From Metridium senile (Eukaryota > Cnidaria > Anthozoa > Actiniaria > Metridiidae): DNA of 64,000 bases. The stretch spans positions 2,401,368 to 2,465,367 of the forward strand of contig OX459105.1 in NCBI GenBank assembly GCA_949775045.1. The letters run 5' to 3'. Under the pieces are notes generated by a model. The model searched no databases, had not been told where the DNA came from, and was given only the letters and a program-made list of their open reading frames with translations. How positions within the stretch are numbered: position 1 is the first letter of the stretch; each line of letters begins with the position of its first letter. Of this stretch, positions 13,701 through 27,600 are shown one piece after another. Both the position numbers and the translations under genes were made by a program.

Positions 13701-16700
13701 AGAATGCACAAGAAATACAACTGATGCACTTTCAAAATTTGAACGTTTTGAGAGAACAAGTATATCAGAGAGTGGTCTTGTTCTGTTAAGAGATGGGGTT
13801 TTTGGAAATGGTTCGAATAGAATGACTGTTTGTCCAAAGAACAGAGAAGTACTCTGCGTCTACTGGCGACCAGTCTATCATTGTCAATATCCTTTGCACA
13901 AATTGTGCGAGCCTGATAAATGGGATAGAGGAGTTCACAGATAACTAGAGAGATCAAAGACCAGTAGCATGTTTTAGTAAAAAATGTTTCAAGACGATAG
14001 TTATACCCTTATATTTTGAAATTATTTAAAATAATCAGAAAACAAAGTAAACATATCACTGAATAATATGTGACTTTAGATGTAAAATGAAATCTACAAG
14101 ACGCGACAAGTGCTGATATTATGTGAGCATAGGAGACGTTATCTGTTAACCGACAACTAACATGAATATTTTTCTACATTTCACTAGCACCAGCAGCCGT
14201 GAGATATTCTATCAGAGCATTAAAACAAAGTTAAGTTCATATTTTTTTTTACCGCAATCCATACTGAAAAAACATTGAGCAGGTTTAAATGGATTGTGTC
14301 ATCACCCCTCCCCCTTCGATTTCGAAACCATTGAGTCCCGTAATTTGCGTTACATGAACACACTGAAATAATACATTTAAGATATTCAGACCAGCTACAA
14401 GAAAGTTTTTTATCGACTTTATCATATTCCTGATTACAATGGTACAAAAGCTTTCAACAAGTTATCATATCAAAACGAAGTCTTATATGACTACGACTGA
14501 ATATCATCATGTCATGCTGTCTGACAAAGGAATTCTTCACGATATAAACCCAAAACACAAGCAATTTGCTTCAGCTAACTGGATTTTACTTACCTTCTGA
14601 TTTTACTAAGTTATCCCGTCGAACAACCCAGCTTACAACACGATTTAAAATTATTAAAATGAAAGGTAAATAAAGCAGTCAAAGCATGACGAATTAAGTG
14701 CTTATAAACAAGTCGTACCTATTATCGCGCACATTATATTATCATGCCATTCGTAAAAAAAATATATATATATCTTCTAAAAACTGTTTCAAAATTAATT
14801 AAAACAATAATCGCTGCTTATTCTGTTGCAACAAACTCTTTTGTTCCATATTTTCAATCGAGTTTTACGCAGAACAGAAGATATATATTATTTTCTACGA
14901 AAAGTACGATAATAGGATGTGCGCGATAATAGGTACGACTACATTCCATATGTCGTCACAGAAATATCTGCTTTGAATAAATTTTAATATCATTGAAATT
15001 AAGATACATTAAGCATAATAAAGACTCAACCTGGTTATTAGAAGCCAATTTAATGCTATTGGGAGGATTTCAACCAGTTTTTTTGCGGGCACGAATCTTC
15101 TCGAATTTTGTGATATTGACATAGTAGGGTTAAGCAAACCCGTCATATAAGTTAAGGTTAACAAGTGCCCGCAGATTTTCTTCTTGTTTTGGTAATTTAA
15201 GACATAGATTGAGTTGACTATTGGCCATTTTTGACATTTTCATGGTGGACTTTTGAGATATTAATTTTTAAACCTAGAGATATTAAAGTAATTTCAAAAT
15301 TGGCAATTTTTGCTCCGAAACAAATTGTTGCCATGGAAACAGCTTAAAAGAAAAATGTACCTACTTGCTTGGAAACACTTACTGGAATCTGTACTTCATA
15401 GGGAAACAAGTTTTACATCACTGTCATCAATAATAAAGGTTTTCTGTTTCATTAAAAATTAGCTATATTTTTGCTGATTTTCGAGGCAAAATGGGTATTT
15501 TAAGGGGGGGTGGTCTAACTTCCCACCAAAGTGACAGATTCAGCTGCGTTTCTGGGATAACAAATAACTTACTAGGACCTACAACTGTACCAAGTTTGAG
15601 CTAAATCGGTGAACCCCCATGTAGCACCTACTGCCTGGTTCTATCGTGGACACACTCTTAAGCATTACCTGTTAAGCTATAAGTTTAGCTTGAACTAAAA
15701 TCATGAGTTATTTTGTGTTTTTTGTTATGTTAATATCATAGGCAGACGTCAATGAAATCTACCAAGGAATCTCTCAGTTTCTATTGAACACAACTAAAAA
15801 GGCCAATGCTGTGATGCGCTCTGGTGAGAACTCAATGGCTTTAATCATCTTAAGTTGTGCAAATACTAGAATTATAATAAGAATACTAGAATGAAGTCGA
15901 CAAAATAACCTTTTTTAACAGCTTTATTGGGCATGTATTAGTTACAAAAATTTGACTTACAAAACAGATTTACAAAATAGACTATCAAAACTGACTAAAT
16001 GAAAATGCACAGGACTGATCACAGACAATTAATTAAACGAGCCCAATGGGGTTTGCTCTATCGGGACACAGGTCCCATGTGAGGCACACCATTGTAAATA
16101 ACAATAAAACTAGACTTACAAAACAAATTTACAAAACAGCCTATCAAAACAGGCTTCTATAATTGCAATTACATTAATTGCTTTATATTCCGCGACAATC
16201 ATACTCATACACTATTATTATAATAAATATGAACACTTACTCTTTAGGGAAAGAAAAAACAGTGCAGGATGCATCCCCACAGCATGAGAGTACCGGGAGT
16301 TTTTTGGGGCCAAGTTATTTTATAACTGTAAGTTGATATTAATATTATTTACTGATGATGATGATCAATAGATTTAAAAAAGCACGTACCAATTATGGTA
16401 AATTTGCTCTGAGGTTTGCTGGTGTGAAAACTTGGAATGCTATTGATAAAGAATTAAAGCAGGCTCCCAGTATATCTTCATTTAAAAATAAACTGAAGAA
16501 ATCATTTTTAAAGAGTTATGAAAAATAATTTTGTATTTTTTTCTGATCCATTTTACATTTATTATTCACATTTACTTATATATATTTTTTCCATTTCCTT
16601 AATAAATATTCTATATATACTTTTGTTAAAATGTTAAAATTGTATTTATATTTACAATATTTATATTGTAGATAATATAAAAATATTATTACTTATACTT

Positions 16701-19700
16701 ATATATTTACTATTTATATGTTTAATATATTAATATCTTTCTGCTAATTTTGACCAATTATTGACCAAATTTTAGTTAATTGATTTAGAAGCTTGCTGTC
16801 TAGTATAGCCCTTAAGGTTATTGCAGCAAACTTGCACCTTATTTAAGGGAATTGTAAATTGTATTTTTTGTATTCAAGTATTTATGGTGTAAATAAATTA
16901 TTGTCATTTAACTGCGATCATTCAGGTATATGTGCCTACAATCATGTTCAAAATTGTTGGGACATTGTCACATTTTTATAAGCGTTTTTGTTTGAGTTTT
17001 AAAAAATATACAAAATCTATCGATTTGATTTGCAAACTCCCTTCCCCTGAGCAATGTTGATTGGTCTTTCAAATAACAACTGTTTCACATTCCCAAAACT
17101 CAACACTGATACAGGGGAGAGGGGGAAACGGAAAAATGATGTTGAAATATTTTTTTATGTAAAACCCAGATAATGTCCCAAGGTATTTTGCACATGATTG
17201 CAAGTTAAACATCTTCCCAAGATCCATGTAAGATTCATATAAGATCCTGGCTTGATCCAGGCATGATCTTACAAGATCTTGGCTTGTAACCCCTCAATCT
17301 GCAAGAACTTGCATGAACTTTCAAGTTTCTGCCAAGATTTAATTAAGATCTTCCCAAGATCCTTCCAAGAACTTTACTTGCCAAGCAAGGTTTTCGTAAG
17401 ATCTTGGAGTATCTTACCAGATCTAACAAGATGCTTGAACCTGGGTGTAAATTCATAGATCCACTATCCATTGTGTTCTATCTTAGTTACTGTTGCGCGC
17501 TACATCCGACAAGCCAAATACGTTTTTTTCTCAATATACAGCACAAATATACATAGATTACTGAAAACTTTATAAGTCTGTCTTGGAATTTTTGTATTCT
17601 AATTAGAATATGTTAGAAAAAACGAAACCGAAAAAACAGTAAATGCGCACTGAGGTAAATCTTTCTGAAATCTACAATGTTTGTCGGACATTCTATATTC
17701 CAGTGGGAATATTGTGCAATTGTTTCATGTTCACTCAAGTAAATTGTGGATCTATGAATCAAGATTGTTGGTTGTTGATGTTAGCAACTGATGTTTGGTG
17801 AGTTGGGATTGTCTAGGTGACTGTGTAGTCTTGAGAAAGACCATAAATTGTCGTTAATATACAGACTAATAAATATATGTTCATAATTTCAATTTTTCTT
17901 CTATTAGTCAAAGCGTGTGGTCAAAACACCAAGACCCAAGTCATGTATAACACCACAGAAAACAACAACAAGGTATACAAATTAAGGGGGCTTTCATTTA
18001 TTAGTGTATTGGGGGAGGGGGGTATTTATTAGTGTATATGTGGGGGGTGTCGGTGATATTGAGGGGGGTGTCACATTATTTTTGGAAGCTATATAGGGGG
18101 TTGATACAAATTGTATGCTGTTTTATGGGGGTTTAATGAAAACTCAATGAAATATAGGGGGGTTATGGTATTTTTGCCAACCGGGGGGGTAATATTTGGA
18201 AGAATTGGAATTTTAAAGTATTTCAATCAAAAAACGATGTTTTGGTTCCCATGATAGGGTACATTATACAACCCTCAGTAGCATTTGAATAGACCTATTC
18301 TATATTGCTAATTTAATGTATGTTTTGATTAAAGTCCTCAGCGTATTCCCAGAGCAGCAACAGCAGTGGGAGTACGTAATACTGGGACAACAAAAACTGG
18401 TCTAGTAAGGGCAAAGACAGCTAGAAGAAAACCAAGTAAGTCTGATTGTTTGTCTGCCTGCTTGCCTGCTTGCCTGCTTGCCTGCTTGCCTGCTTGCCTG
18501 CTTGCCTGCTTGCCTGCTTGCCTGCTTGCCTGCTTGCCTGCTTGCCTGCTTGCCTGCTTGCCTGCTTGCCTGCTTGCAAATTTAATATTAGTAAATGATG
18601 CAATTCATGTTTCAAAATATGAAGAATTCTGTACATATATTAAATAGATCTGGTAAAGTCTAAGTGATATTTCTTTAATGTCAACAGGGTTAGGAGATCG
18701 AGTTCAATTAGGACATCAGGTAATAAAAACAAATAATATATTTCATAATAACCAAACAAATTGTAATTCAAATCAAACAAATTTGAATGACAATATCTAC
18801 CCCACCCCCTCCCACCCCCAAACAAAAACAAAACAGAAGGCATTATGGTTACCGTATGTGAAAGTAAAAATATTCTATTCCAAGTACCTAACTGTAAGTG
18901 TAATTTACAGGCTTGTGGTAGACTAGTGGCACTTCCTGAGAACTACGTAGGCCTGGTACAGCTGGACACAGTCGCTGGTATGTACTTTTAATACTGTAAT
19001 AAGATATGTTTTTATCATCATCACAACCTCATTGTTATATCATTATTACCATCAAAATAAGTTTCATTATAAGTATCACTAAGAAATAAATTCATCATTG
19101 TTATAATCACATCTTAAAGCATTAATTTTAAATAGGATTTAACACAAGACCGCCTATTTAAAATTAATGCTTTAAGATGTGATTATAACAATTAATGATG
19201 AATTAGTTAGTATATTACAACATTGTAAAGTCACTCACTTCATTCTCAATAATAATATTAATTAAAGCGTTAGTGTCTTCTTTTCTCTTAGTTCCTTGTG
19301 GAGCATGAGGCAAGCAACAATTCCCTCCACTTTGGTCTATCATCTGCGATCTTCTCAGCTTCTCCCCAGTCCCGCCACCCCATCTTTTTCCTATCTTTTT
19401 CAATTGTTCTCCTCCATGTCTCTCTTGGCCTTCCCTTCTTACGCTTTCCCTCCAGAGCCCATGTCAGTGTAATTTCCGAGTCATTGTGTGTAGCTAGTGT
19501 ACAATTGTATCAGTATAATAATAATAAATTTTTTTTACAGCCCAGCGCTACCAGCAAGCTGACCATCAAATGCATAGCAAGTTTGATAATCAGTTTCATT
19601 ATGTCAACTTCAAACTCATGGATTGGGATTACAGGAATGGACGATGGAGGATTGTCTCTAGGTATGGGCAATACTTTGAAATATGTTAACTTTGTGATTA

Positions 19701-22700
19701 TGGAAATGATGGAGATGATGGAGATGGAAATAGTGACATCATAATAATGACAGGAGGTCAGCTTTTCAGTCTTGGCCATTCACATCTATCACCATACATA
19801 TATACAATACTTTGCAATATGTTTGCAATACTTTGCAATATGTTTGTAATATTATAATCATGGTCGTAATATTATAATCATGGTCGAGATGATGGTGATG
19901 GAAATGGTGACACCATCATAATGATTGAAGTCAGCTTTCTCGGTCTTGGCCATTCGCATCTATCACCATACATAATTATATACAATACTTTGCAATATGT
20001 TTGCAATATTATAATGATGGAGATGGTGACACCATAATAACAGTGATGATGATGATTATATTGATGATAATGATTATAATTTATAGTGGTGACGCTGACA
20101 ATGATGATAGTGTTTATGGTGATATTGATAATATAATTATGATAAACTTTAAGATGATGATGATGTTATATGATCATGATCATGATAATAGAAATGATGT
20201 TGATGATGATGACAACAATGATAATGTTTTATGATGATGATTAAATGATGGTGGTGATAATGATGGCGGTTGTCGTAGTTGTGATGGTGATGATGATAAA
20301 TTATAGTAATGATGATGATGATGATAATGGTAATGATGGTGATAATGATGGTGGTTGTGGTGATGATAATGGTAATGATGTCAATGATGATGGTGATGAT
20401 GATGATAATGGTGGTGGTGAAGATGGTGATGATGATGATAATAGACGTTGATGATAATAATGTTGGCTGTAGACTATAATAAGTGGCTCTAACTTGTAAT
20501 GCATTTTTTCTTTGCAGTGTTTTAAAAACCAATACTGCATTTCCAGGTAGGAGATAATAATTCAAACTTGTGATGATTAAAGTCACATGAATCAATATAA
20601 CATACTGATACTTACTAATAATGTTTTGTACTAGATACTCTCAAGCAATCATCATTTGAAACTGAGGTAAGTGTGGTAATGTATTAATCAGCTTTTCCTA
20701 TTTGAACAACTGTATGTTGGAAGATTTCATAAATATTAAATGTCAAAGATCTGTGAATAATAAGCAATTATTGGATGAGGTTTGAGCATGATACCGTACA
20801 TTATCAAGACTGAGGTCTTTGTTCTATAATTGTACTTTATAACTTTAAAAAAATGTATAATTATTCCAATTTGACCTCTTGATAATTTACAATATCATGC
20901 TCAACCTCATCCAATAATTGCGTATTATCAAGACCAAGGTGTAATTGTTATCTGCTGAAGCCATAGGCAGAGGCAGATAATACTGACTCAAGGTCTTGAT
21001 AATTTACAATACCATGGGAAAACTGAATTCAATAATAATAATTATTGTTTGATTATACATTTTATAAATTAAAAGTACAATTATTATAATCAGGTAAAAA
21101 AGAGACAATAACAAGCAAATCCATCCACCATTTTCACATCAACTCCTTGAGAATAGAGGGAGCTTGGGAACTTGACAGAATAAATGTATTATTTGCTAGC
21201 GTATATTATTTAAATCTGTAACATTTAAATCTGTACTTTCCCATTCAAATGTGTACTTATGCAAATTTTGTTGATGTGTGCTAAACACACAGATCAACCA
21301 GTCAGAGAAGTTCACTTCAGAAATAATATACTCTGATTGGTTGATCTGTGTGTTTAGCACACATCAACAAAATTTGCATAAGTACAGATTTAATGGGAAC
21401 CTGTTAATTATAGCATTATCCTGTCAAGTTCACATGTTATAGAAAATTCACTGTATGCTCTCAGCCAATCAGATTTGTGGTAGTATGAAAACTTGTGTAT
21501 AATTATGATTAATTAAATGTGACTTGATATTTATATGTTTCTTGTATTCTAGGGAGAGGCAAAGTTTTTATCCGAGGCATTACGACAGTCCTTGCAGCTT
21601 AGAGTAGATCTACCATTTACACATCAACAGATAATCAATGATGAACACGATCAGGATGGTAATATTTATAGGAATTACAATAAGAATAATTATGATGATG
21701 GTGATAATTATGATGATTATATAATTATGATGATGGTCCCATTATAAGTATTAATATGAAATTAAAAAATAAATAAATAAATAAAAAAGTGAAAAAATAT
21801 ATTAAATTAAAAAGTAAAATATAAAAAGTATATTAAATTGATTATTATTATTATTATTAAATTATTGTGATAGAAAAGGTTGATGATGATTATAAAGATA
21901 AAGACTGTGATAATTAAGTGATAAAGATGATTCACAATGGTTGTGATCATCATGATGGTGATGATAATAATACTGGTGGCGTTCACGTTGACTTCATGAA
22001 TAATTAATGAGCATTTTCTTTATGCATTTTCTCCCTTGTAAAATACCTGTTTCCCAAAAATGTTTTACCTCTTGTTCCCATGATCCCAAAAAACTATTGT
22101 TTTATCATATTTTGTTCCCTGATAATTATTTGGCAGTATTCCTTAATCTCTTAAAATTAATGTGCTTGTTCCCTTGTTCCCTAAAACCCCTGGGAGGGGC
22201 TCACTTATCATATGTATCAACACAACAACACTAGTTGTTCCCATCTACTGGTTTAAAAGACATTGTATGTTCTATTGCTAGGTCCCAAGGCATTAATAAC
22301 AGACCACGTCAGGTCAATAGTAAGAGAGTGTCTAGAAGAAGCAGAGGTAGTCTGGTCTGACAATGAAAATGGACCTGAACTGGCTGAAGAAACCTGGACA
22401 GAACCAGAACGACAAGTAAGACATTATCAGGGGCCACAGAGCCTGTTTGAAAGTGGGGGGTTGAGCCATTAATATAGATCACAATTACAGACATCAAAGT
22501 TTCTAAAGTCTCCGCCTGTTTATATAAACTTGTACCTGATTGGTTCGATTGGTCCATTGAGATATGGCAAGTCCCACAGTAAACATTGAGGTCCAAACAT
22601 TTAACATTCATGAGAAAAAGTTAAAGAACAACATTTCAATCATTATTTAATTACAAATACTCTAACATTAAACTCTTTGATGTGTTTAGGAAAGCCCAGG

Positions 22701-24640
22701 TCCTCATTCTGAAGTGACGGTTAATGTTGATTCTGAATCAATTCATTCAGGTAAACTATAATGATAATGCATTTATATAGCACACTTTCTATGTGTATAT
22801 ATATGCTTTACACATTCAGCTGTTAATAATTAACTAGTATATATTAGTGTAAGTGTAGGCCTTTCACTGAGGATGGTCGTGACCTGCGTCCTCAGTCGTT
22901 CTTTTACGTCCGCTCGATTTATGGTTAGTGTGCGAGTGGCAAGACGGGACCTCCGATTTTACATCCTTATCCGAGAGGACGCAAAGCCTAACAATTATAA
23001 ACCAAAATAAATACAAAGTTATATAAACATTCTCCTCAATTATTTTAAGACCCTGAGTGATGGTCTGGCTAGGGTTTGAACCCCGGCCTCCCAGTTAACA
23101 GGCTGTGCTCTCCCAACTGAGCTAACCCGTTAATCAGTAATCTATAAACAAGATGAATACATGCAACTTTTGATTCTAACCATACAATCATGGCTTTTAT
23201 TATTATTATCAGGATCACATGGTGATTTGGTAGATGATCATGAAGAACAAAGGTAGGGATAACGACATTGATGATGATGATGGTGATTATGATGATGGCT
23301 ATAAATGATGATGGTGGTGATGATGATGATGATATAAATGATGGTGATGATGATAGTGATGATGATGATATAAATGATGATTATGATAATGTAGATGATG
23401 ATGATGATGATAAAAAAGAAATCTAGATTCACTAATTTTGCTGTCTACCTGGTGTTATTTGTATTCTTTCAGTGAGGAGCAGTATGATGGATGGGATACC
23501 AGAGCAGAAGGACCCATACAAAAAGCAACCCCTATTATACCTGATCATATGTTACAAATGTACCAACCCTACACCACACCCCAACCATGGCCACAAGATT
23601 ACCAAGGCGAACTAGTATCACAGACAGAAAATGAACGACTAAATGCCTGGTGCTCTTCCGAAGCCATGCATGTGGGCTCTAGCACTGGCCTGTCATCAAG
23701 AGTTGCAAGTGCTACCATAAAATCTATGAGATCTCGTGGCCCACCCCCTCAAAGGCCGTCCTCACCAGCGCATGTTCTTTCCATCAAGCAGGCAAACAGT
23801 TGGCTTGGGAGTAACGCTAGTATTTGCACTAGTACAAGACGCCTGGGTTCTCTCCCTGGGTGGATGGAGGAATTAGAAGAATCAAGACGACCAAAGTCAT
23901 CTACTGGTATAAGACAACAAAGGTGAGTTTAGTCCTACCAATAATGCTGTTAGAAATAATTTGATTGGATAGAGTGTGCACCTGAAAAAACCTGAATAAT
24001 GAATACTGGTAATGTCACAAACAGTGACAAACTAAATAAGTATTGTCTAATATTTGTACTTTAAAATAAACCTGAACACTGAAGATAGATTACTCTGTTC
24101 TGATAAAATAAACCTGAACACTGATCATGAAAAGACAGAGTAATCTGTCTTTTCAATGTTCAGGTTAATTTTATCAGAACATCTTTTTTTTATTCATTAA
24201 TAGGGCTATCCAACATTGTAACCCTTTTGTTTGTTTATCTCATATTAGAACTGTCCCAGGAGCATATGCATCCAAGTGGTCCCAGTTTTCAAGACCTTAC
24301 ACAGCAGCTCCTAGAGGTATATTGTCATTGATTATAACATTTCAAATCTATCCATGCATCAATCACCCAACAAAATAAACAGACACTCACTGTATTAACC
24401 AGTTAATCAATCAATCATTCAATGATTTAATCAATCAATCAGTTAAGCAATAAATTAGCCACTTAGTCAGCCAATCAATCAGTTAATCAATGGGTTTATC
24501 AATCAACCAATCAGCTAATCAATCAGTTAATCAATCAGCCAATCAATCATTCAATCGATCAGTTAATCAATCAGCCAATAAGTTAATTAATTAGTCAATC
24601 AATCAGTTAATCAATCAGCCAATCACAGTTAATTAATTAG

Positions 24641-24671
<31 letters not shown>

Positions 24672-27600
24672 GTCAATCAATGAATTTATCAATCAACCAG
24701 CCACACAATGATCAGTCACTCAACCAATCAAGTCAATGAATCAATCAGTTAATTAATCAGTTTATCAATCAATCAGCCAATCATTCAATCAATCAGTTCA
24801 TTAATCAATCAGATTATCAATCAATCAGTTAATCAACCAATCAGTTAATCAGTCAATCATTTTATCAATTAATCAGTTAATCAATCAATCAGTTAATCAG
24901 TCAATCATTTTATCAATTAATCAATCAATCAGTTAATCAGTCAATCATTTTATCAATTAATCAATCAATTAATCATTTTATCAATTAATCAACCAATCAG
25001 TTAATCAGTCAATCATTTTATCAACCAATCAGTTAATCATTTTATCAATTAATCAGTTAATCAATCAATCAGTCAATCATTTTATCAATTAATCAGTTAA
25101 TCAACCAATCAGTTGATCAGTCAATCATTTTATCGATTAATCAACCAATCAGTTAATCATTTTATCAATTAATCAGTTAATCATTTTATCAATTAATCAA
25201 CCAATCAGTTAATCAGTCAATCATTTTATCAATTAATCAACCAATCAGTCAATCATTTTATCAATTAATCAGTCAATCATTTTATCAATTAATCAATTAA
25301 TCAACCAATCAGTCAATCATTTTATCAATTAATCAATCAAACAATCAATTGTTTACTCAGTCTATTATTGCCCAAGTCAATCAATCTTATTATGCATGAT
25401 ATCAGACAAGTAAAGACTAAATCCCAGTAATACAATGTATGGTGGTTTTATTCACTAGGTAGAGGTGTTGGTGCTTCATCGGTAGTGCATGTATCAGGAA
25501 AACAACCACTAGCTCATACTAGAGCACAGTCAGCTAAGGTGGGTACACTAACTAAACTAGTATACACCTAGTGAACCAGGGGCGGATACAGGGGCAGGCG
25601 ATGCTCAAGCACCACCCCCACCCCCCTCCCCCCAAAAAAAACTTGGATCTGCCCCTGTGAACAGCGATTGATAATAGCTGTTCCCGTACGGAAATGTCTG
25701 ACCGGACACGAGCCTAACAATGGCCGGACAAATCAGCCGAACACGAAACTAACAACCACCAAACAAGAGCGAAAGTCAGAGAACCTAACAAGAGCAAAAA
25801 AGAGCATGAACACAGCATGAAATAGAGCGAAAAAGAGCATAACAAGGGCCTAACATTTAAAGCGTTGCAAAAAGCGAACGAAGCGTGACAAGAGCATGAC
25901 AAGAGCATTGAAAGAGCACTGTCAATCATCGCGAATAATCAGGCTGTAGTCAGGCCTGATTCAGGCGGTAATTTGCTCCTACATATATATATTGTTGGTT
26001 TCCATGCTTGCCTTCGTCCTCGAATTCGGTGCCCACTTCGCAAGCAGTATCATCGGTGTTTTCCTCATCTTCATCGCTGTCTTCTTCACTCACTCACCCT
26101 AAATACTGCTGAAAAGCTTCTTGGATCTCATCAGGACCAAAACCTTCGAAATCTTCTTTGTCATCAGAGTGAAAAAGTACATTTAAATCAACCTCATTGT
26201 TAGCGGACATATTTAAAACTTTAAGAACAAATTCACGTTAATAGTTTGTTTTAAATGACTTTATTACAAAACTCACCTACTATTATACAAACCAACAAGA
26301 TTGTTTTGCAATTTCCTTGCTTAAATTATTGCAAAATGTTGACTAAAGAGCTCACAAAATCTAACTTATACCGTGTGAACGACGCCATTGAGGTTCTCGC
26401 AATAGTCGTAATTTTAAAATCGGTCTAGCGTGACTTCTATCACGTGAAAAAAATCAGAAAAATGATTGGTTAAAAACGTGTTCACACGACAATTTATCAA
26501 CGATAATTTATGCGTATAAAGAAAAAACTTTGGTTTCACACGCTAATTAGTAGACTTGCCCAAGTTGAACTCGTTTATCACAGGACTAGTTATGCAAAGT
26601 TTGTTACAGTAACGAGCGAAGCGAGGCAGTAAGTTGAGCGCAAAGCGCGAAACGAGCTACGAGCCGGAATGCAGGGGGGCTAAAAGGGACTTTGTGAAAG
26701 TCTAGCTAATTAGATACTAGTTTCACAAGTGTTAATTCGGATTTTATATCGGTGTTGGCTTGTGTTAGGTCCGTGTTAGAGTGTTGTCCGTCTGTTCAGG
26801 ACCGTAACATGCAGCCATAATATGTTAGGATCGTTAGCTCAGAGCCTGATTCGGATTTTATATTGGTGTTAGGCTTGTGTTAGGTTCGTGTTAGAGTGTT
26901 GTACGACTGTTCAGGACCGTAACATGCAGCCATGTGTTAGGCTCGTTAGCTCAGAGCCTGATTCGGATTTTATATTGGTGTTAGGCTTGTGTTAGGTTCG
27001 TGTTAGAGTGTTGTCCGACTGATCAGGACCGTAACATCAGCCATAATGTGTTAGGCTCGTTAGCTCAGAACCTGAATTGGATTTTGTCAGGTTCATGTTC
27101 GGCTCACGTTCTGCCATCAGAACGGTGTTCAGGCCAGATTAAGGCTGTGTTTTGTCTCTGTCAGGCTAAAAAGGTCCGTACGGGTTATTACAGTTATATG
27201 CAAATGATTTCAAACAATGGATTCAAATTGAGGCTTTCGGGCAAACCTATTGTTTTCGCCCAAAAGCCTCGACTTCAACCCATTGTTCAAAATCATTTGC
27301 ATATTAACTGTAATAACAGCATTGCACAATCGACAAATTCTTTCTTATTCGTTTCTAAATTAGCCAAACAATGACTCCACCACTCAGTGGAACCTTCAAG
27401 ACACCCATCTAAGATCATCGCTGAATAGGTTAGGTTGTTTGGGTAATTTAGAAAGGAATATGAAGAAATTTGTATTACCCACAATTCCTCCTTTCTGTTG
27501 TGTTATCGCCAATCATTGTTCACCCCTTCAAACCTTTTTGAATCAGGTGTATCACAATAAGCTAAGAGGTGAAATTGTTATAAAAAAAGTAATGTGCTAT

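Noticed and set aside
18366..18647. ACLLACLP repeat protein
   Set aside because: It joins the real exon (18335-18435) to the intronic (TGCTTGCC)n array by reading through the donor.
23061..23135. Functional tRNA gene on the minus strand
   Set aside because: A and B boxes are present, but the acceptor stem does not close and the sequence continues into a SINE-like body. The tRNA-like block at 42435-42515 is rejected for the same reason.
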